A stretch of DNA of 64,000 bases from Craterostigma plantagineum. Its lineage: Eukaryota > Streptophyta > Magnoliopsida > Lamiales > Linderniaceae. The stretch is from positions 174,001 to 238,000 of the forward strand of contig JAPQWV010000766.1 of the NCBI GenBank assembly GCA_027422505.1. The letters run 5' to 3'. The notes under the pieces are model-generated. The model was not told the origin of the DNA, made no database searches, and saw only the letters and a list, made by a program, of their open reading frames with translations. Positions within the stretch are counted from its first letter, which is position 1. Each line of letters begins with the position of its first letter. Below, piece after piece: positions 58,784 to 64,000 of the stretch. Both the position numbers and the translations under genes were made by a program.

Positions 58784-59133
58784 TGTTAGGTCCTAATTTA
58801 TCAACTCTATGATCCTAGGCATGAATTCTAAGGCAATCGATAAGAATTGTAGAAATTTAGATTTCGAGCGAAAACCTTCTTGAAGAGCTCGAGAGAGAAT
58901 TTCGCTTAGTGTGAGAAGATTTCTTGTGTTTCTCTCTCTAAAAATTGAATTGCAAGCCTTTTGGATCGATTTTCTAAATCTTCTCTCTTAATCACAATGT
59001 TTGTACATCTATTTATACCAAACATACTTGGTATAACTAACAAACTAAGTCCTAAACTAAGTACTATTACAATAAACGCCCCAAATTACGAAGACAACTA
59101 TTAAACAAAGCACAATTAAACTAATATCATACA
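58784..59133 (-). repeat. 5' LTR of the 12.9-kb Copia element
   Basis: Same length as 46201-46550; I count about 17 substitutions plus small indels. It is followed by CTTCA, the target duplication. Confidence 0.92.
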
Positions 59134-59138
59134 CTTCA

Positions 59139-59560
59139 ACTACATATATAAAAAAAGAGTTTCCAAGAAAATGAATTGGGTGAAGACTATAAAACAAAAC
59201 AAATAAAAAAGGCTGAGTTGCATGATGTAGTGAAGCAACATCCACGTGCAAAATATTCGATACATGCGTAGCCAAATTTCACTTAATTTTGAATGAGGGA
59301 TGATTTTCTTCCATTAACTCCTGTTCAGGAAAAATAAAAAGAAAAACTCAAATAGAAAGAAAAAGTTAAAAATCGTTTCTTTTTTAATTTTAATTCTATC
59401 ACCTTTTCCTTCTCTGATATGTTCTCGACTGCATGAATCTGTGTTGAATCATCTTCATTCTTTACCATCCAGAAGAATACAATTGGACTTAACTTTTGTC
59501 ACATCATTCTTTTTATTGTATAAAATTATTCCAGAATTATCCTTTGTTTTTTATGCAAAC
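59139..59560. other. AT-rich stretch, nothing recognised
   Basis: No gene or bounded repeat is seen between the Copia element and the minisatellite. Confidence 0.4.
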
Positions 59561-59564
59561 AATA

Positions 59565-59785
59565 ACAATTCAACAGTCTCACAGCGCTGCTGTCTTACAT
59601 TGTTTAAGTAGTATCGTCTTATATGCACTTTACAGTTACAATGTTTAAATAGCAGTTGGGCAGTCTTACAGTCTTACAATATTGAAGTAGTGCAGTCTCA
59701 TAGCAATTTCATAGTCGTGCATTGTACAGTCTTACAATGTTTAAGTAGTGCAACCTCACAGTCTTACAGTCTTACAATTATGCAA
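59565..59785. repeat. Degenerate minisatellite, CAGTCTTACAATGTTTAAGT units
   Basis: Variants of CAGTCTTACAATGTTTAAGTAG recur about seven times over 220 bases, mixed with short CAGTCTTACAGTCTTACA doublets. Confidence 0.65.
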
Positions 59786-60693
59786 ACTTAAACATCGTTC
59801 TTTTGATCACACAGACGTGACACCGTCTTAAACTTTCGCACTATATTAGTCTGAGATATTTTGTAATATGACACAACACACTGCAATTTTAGCCTGTGAG
59901 CGATGAATTATGTTGCTTTTTTCTAAGTGGACACAATATTCAAAACAAATTTTTCCAATCGTCCATAAAACAATAAAATATATAGACATGCAATGATATA
60001 TTTCTTATGTGATATATAAGTACAGCGACACCGTGTCTTAGAATATTATCGTTAGTAATCGGCACAACCATATAAAATAAAAATTATTAAACGTCATATT
60101 ATATATTTTGTGCTATATGCTCGTTTAGAGAGTGATTGAATGAGTGTTTTCTGGCGCATAGGACTGGCATTTAGCATCTCAAATCATGCAAATTCTGTAG
60201 AGCACATTCTTGCCAATATTTCCTCCTTCAATTAAATATGTCCATGTTGTGTAAAGGGGGCGTTGCCGAAATAGTTGATTCAGGCCGTGCCTCCGCAAGA
60301 GGCCATCCTTACTTTGAAGGCGATCGTTCTTAGGGATTCTCCCATACGCATCATTGAGTGTGTGACTGAATGCTTCTGCAATAATTTGTTGCAATTTATA
60401 ACTTGAATAATATATTCCTCTCACCAGATATATTTATTTTGTTGCAATTTCTAGGCTGAATAATATATTCCCCTCACCAGATAATTTATTCTGGAGTGTT
60501 ACAGTCTTTATGACCACCATCGTGTGCTTGCTTTTGCTAGAGATTTGTATTAATATCTTTATGCTTTTCTTTATAATTATTTAAATATATGAATGATTGG
60601 TTGTCATGTCTATTATAATACAACATAATCATACAAAATAATCCAGGAGTCGCTCACTTGAGCAGACATACAAAATTAACGATATTAACATAC
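59786..60693. other. Mostly non-coding stretch with one short unknown frame
   Basis: A minus-strand frame at 60424-60179 (81 codons; it contains SHTLNDAYGRIPKNDRLQS) has more balanced codons than its AT-rich setting and could be a gene fragment, but I recognise no family. The rest shows nothing. Confidence 0.3.
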
Positions 60694-60695
60694 TA

Positions 60696-61339
60696 CAGTA
60701 AAACCTCTATAAATTAATAATAAGCTCTCTAAAATAATAACATCTTCCGGTCCCGACTTGAGCTTTTGTAAAATATCATCAAATTCGATAAGATAATAAT
60801 ATAATAATTTCTCGGACAATCCATTTATAAATATTAGGTCCCATTAAAACTCTAATTAATAATTCATAAAAATTACAATCATAAGTTATGGTAATTGCTA
60901 AAATAAAAATCTATCTGTTAATAGATTTTCTGGATTTCATCCCTAACATTTTAATTTGCAGTCAATAGTTCCGATGTCGAGTTCTCTATCTGTAACAAAA
61001 AATTATGAAGGGCTGTTGTCTCCATTTTGCGTCGCTTAATATTCCCTTCTGAAAGTTAGTTGAACGATACTCCAATGATATCTGAGAGCATTTGATAATA
61101 TACTTTGACTAATTTTCAAACTATATTTTTCATTAATTCACACTTTCAAATCATTTTGAGTATATGAATATAATTAATGAAACATATTTGAATTCATTTA
61201 TCGTCAATACATTCTAAATTAGTTGAATTTTAAGAGCATCTCTTTTAATTAATAAAATATTAATTTATCGATATATTAATATCTCTCAAAATTAATAAAA
61301 TTTCATGGTCCCTGTTATTAATTTATAGAGGTTTTACTG
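60696..61339. mobile_element. Emigrant/pogo-like MITE (644 bp)
   Basis: The ends are inverted copies of CAGTAAAACCTCTATAAATT with TA on both sides (60694-60695, 61340-61341). Subterminal parts contain further TTATTAATTTAT-type repeats. The terminal sequence matches the Emigrant/Lemi family as I know it. No coding capacity is seen. Confidence 0.88.
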
Positions 61340-61341
61340 TA

Positions 61342-62425
61342 CTACACATTATCGCATGCGGTCAATGGGCGGTCTTATAACATTACTTTTAATAACAGTC
61401 ATATAATAATCAACTTTGATTCGACATGATAATGAAACATGAATTTTAACAACCGTACAGTAATATTTATATAATACATCACGAAGTCGGGGACGTCTGC
61501 GAGGCAGTAAACGAACAATTGTATTTTAAAGAACAAACTTGTAAATAAAAAAAGAACGGAAATCTACACATAAATACCCAATATGAAAAAAATCAGCCAC
61601 TTAGGTACCTTGTCAGAACTATTTTATAGCTAGGTACCTAGTTGAATAAAATTTTTACACTTAGGTACCTAATCACCTAAGATTACCAAAATACCCTTAT
61701 TTCTTTTCTCTTTTCAGTTTTTTTTTCTGCAAAATTCGAGCTCCATCCCCGTCGACGAATTTCCGTCTTGCAGACCACCTCCTTCCGCTCGTTCCGGCGC
61801 CGGACAACCATCGACAAGCCTCTTGAAAGTTGGGTTCTTGATTTTGGGTCATAATTTTGTCAGGTAGTCTTTTTCTTTTGCAAAGGGTTTGGTTAGTCGA
61901 TTTTACGCATTTGTTCAAGGTTTAGCCCAAATCCGGGAGCTCAATGCGCTCCAAGAGGTCGATATAAGGGTGGAATGTTAGGATTTGGTAGTTATTGAGG
62001 CTAATCCATCGAGATTTTGGATTTTTTTTAAGAACTGTTACGACGTACCATTTGTTATGTATATTACGTACCATTGTTTGTTGTTTTACCGTACCTAAAT
62101 ATATTATGTGATACAGTCCGATTGGACATTTATGTTATGCAGTATCTTTGTGTATTTATATTACGTACCAAGTAACCTGTCTATATGGTACCAAAATGTC
62201 CTATTATGCAGTACCAATCTAAACTATACGACGTACCATTATGCAGTAACCTGTCTGAAAATATAGCATCCGCAAATTCGGTTAGTGGCGGGACGTTATT
62301 TGCAATGTGTGAGTATGAAAGGGAGTCTTCCTTACTATTAATCACGAAGCAACGACGCTTATCGATATATACGTATTCCTCCAAAGAAGGTGGTCGAATA
62401 TCGATTCCCGACATGCCAGTTATCT
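61342..62425. other. Non-coding stretch leading into the tandem array
   Basis: A short GC-rich part at 61730-61830 contains CGTTCCGGCGCCGGAC. From about 62040 isolated copies of the array motif (GTACC, TTATG-AGTACC) appear at low density. Open frames here (for example 62185-62427) have no recognised family. Confidence 0.4.
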
Positions 62426-62429
62426 AATG

Positions 62430-63770
62430 TAATGTATGCAAACATGGTACCCTAATATATGCCAACATGGTACCCTAATATATGCCAATTTGGTACCGTA
62501 ATACATATATATTTGGTACTGTATATATGTCAATTTGTTACTGTAATATATGCCAACATGGTACTGTAATATATGCAAATTTGATACTTAATATATGCCA
62601 GTTTGATACCGTAATATATGCAGTAATATATGTCAGTTTGATATCGTAATATATGTCAATTTGGTATGGTGATATATGCCAGTTTGATACTGTAATATAT
62701 GCAAATTTGATATTGTAATATATGCCATTTTGATATCGTAATGTATGCAATATTGTATTATATGTCAGTTTGATACCGTAATATATGCAAATTTGGTATT
62801 GTAATATATCCCAGTTTGGTACCATATATATGTTCGATTTGGTACTGTAATATACGCCAGTTTAATACCTCAATATATATACAAATTTGATATTGTAATA
62901 TATGCCTGTTTGATACCGTAATATATGCAAATTAGGTACTGTAATATATTTCAGTTTGATACCGTAATATATGTCAATTTAATACTGTAATATATGCAAG
63001 TTGATACTAAATACATGCAAATTTGATATCGTACTTTATGCCAGTTTGATACCGTAATATATGCAAATATGGTACTGTAATATATGCCAGTTTGGTACCG
63101 TAATATATTTCAATTTGGTACCGTAATATAAGCCAGTTTGATACCGTAATATATGCAAATTTGATATCGTAATTTATGCCAATGTGGTAATGTAATACAT
63201 GAGAACAAAGAGATGGGCATATATGCCAACAAAGTACTGTAATAAAAGACAACAAGGTACTGTAATATATGCCAATAAAGTACTGTAATATAAGCCAACA
63301 AGGTACTGTAATATAAGCCAACATGGTACTGTAATATAGGCAAATAAGGTACACTAAACATACCACGGATGGTACTGTAATATATGCCAATAAAGTACTG
63401 TAATATAAGCCAACAAGGTACTGTAATATAAGCCAACAAGGTACTGTAATATAGGCAAATAAGGTACACTAAACATACCACGGATGGTACTGTAATATAT
63501 GCCAATAAAGTACTGTAATATAAGCCAACAAGGTACTGTAATATAAGCCAACAAGGTACTGTAATATAGGCAAATAAGGTACTGCAATATATGTAAATTT
63601 GGTACTGTAATATATGCCGGTTTGATACCCTACGACATACATGTTTAGTACTGTAATATGCATATTTGGTACTGTAATATATGCCAATTTGGTACGTTAA
63701 TATGCACAGCCTTGGTACGGTAATATAGGTAATATATGTACTCTAACTGTACAACATAGGGTACTGTATC
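62430..63770. repeat. Tandem array of ~21-24 bp units, TTTGGTACTGTAATATATGC
   Basis: Over 1.3 kb the units vary around GGTACTGTAATATATGCCAA. The left part is more diverged; the right part (63256 to about 63590) is organised in near-identical blocks of 115 bp that start at 63256, 63371 and 63486. All long minus-strand open frames here are translations of the array. Confidence 0.92.
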
Positions 63771-64000
63771 CTTTCAGAAGTAGGTACCGTATAAATTAAA
63801 GTAAAACTTTGAATTTAAGACCTAGCAGTATTCCGTCCCAAACGAAGCATTTCAGCTTGTGTTGATGTGGGTAAAGGATTAGACAATTTCTGCTCAGTAA
63901 TGATTGCACACTTTTCTGACGTTTTTCAGTCATGAGTGGACAGATTTCTGACTTTTTCTATGTCATTTTTGGACAGCCTCTGACATACGAGGTTTTACAT
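63771..64000. other. Right edge of window, nothing recognised
   Basis: Non-coding sequence with a short near-repeat (TTTCTGAC-TTTTT-AGTCAT near 63914 and TTTCTGACTTTTTCTATGTCAT near 63945). Confidence 0.4.

Larger units (their letters stand above)
46201..59133 (-). mobile_element. Full-length SIRE-like Ty1/Copia element (12.9 kb)
   Basis: Two 350-bp LTRs (46201-46550 and 58784-59133) have TG...CA ends and are roughly 95% alike. A perfect 5-bp duplication CTTCA flanks the element (46196-46200 and 59134-59138). On the minus strand come a primer site next to the 5' LTR (ATTAGTATCAGAG, a variant of the methionine type), gag, protease, integrase, reverse transcriptase, RNase H, a spacer, an accessory ORF and a polypurine tract (AAAGGGGGGAGAA). 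The pol sequence is of SIRE/Maximus type, but the LTRs are unusually short for that group. Confidence 0.92.

Noticed and set aside
62538..63687. Long minus-strand open frames with repeating Ile-Thr-Val and Tyr-Tyr patterns
   Set aside because: They are translations of the ~23-bp tandem array; every frame shares the same repeated peptide and none has a gene context.

Overview
The window reads as a piece of flowering-plant (probably eudicot) nuclear genome. It holds one host gene with GT-AG introns and a plastid-targeting N-terminus, and almost everything else is transposable elements of families typical of plants: Ty1/Copia, Ty3/Gypsy chromoviruses, hAT, Mutator-like and Emigrant/pogo-like MITEs. 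I cannot name the species.

Left end (1-3050): an AT-rich upstream region, then a four-exon gene (1235-2851) for a DUF4079-type plastid membrane protein, about 280 residues. It is followed by three short MITE-like units (3054-4336) and a full chromovirus (4460-9891; 422-bp LTRs without a difference, 5-bp duplication TAACC). Its reverse transcriptase is broken by a small deletion.

9.9-18.2 kb is a GC-rich unclassified stretch, then LTR-like sequences at 11155-11923 and 12138-12529, a hAT element (12986-13670, 8-bp duplication), decayed minus-strand LTR-like sequence with a three-copy repeat, and a Mutator-like element (16161-18156, 9-bp duplication) with a transposase relic and arrays of short palindromes.

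18.3-22.5 kb is a gag-only, non-autonomous LTR retrotransposon with nearly identical 1522-bp LTRs. Next come a decayed minus-strand Copia element (22948-27616) and a solo LTR (27728-28917, duplication CACAT).

29.2-40 kb is a plus-strand SIRE/Maximus-type Copia element. Its 5' LTR is truncated, carries a second hAT insertion, and has lost its TATA region. Its pol is broken and it carries an accessory ORF behind pol.

40-46 kb holds an Emigrant-like MITE, a Gypsy polyprotein tail relic, a minisatellite and an older LTR-plus-accessory-gene relic. 46201-59133 is a complete minus-strand SIRE-like Copia element of 12.9 kb (duplication CTTCA) with a tandemly duplicated gag segment and an accessory ORF of a different kind. 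59-64 kb has a degenerate minisatellite, a second Emigrant-like MITE and a long tandem array with a 115-bp higher-order unit.

The genes do not form a pathway. The biology is one plastid protein gene beside layered transposon insertions. LTR divergence suggests the order: the chromovirus and the gag-only element are very recent, the 12.9-kb Copia element is older (LTRs roughly 95% alike), and the 43-kb relic and the 41-kb Gypsy tail are older still.
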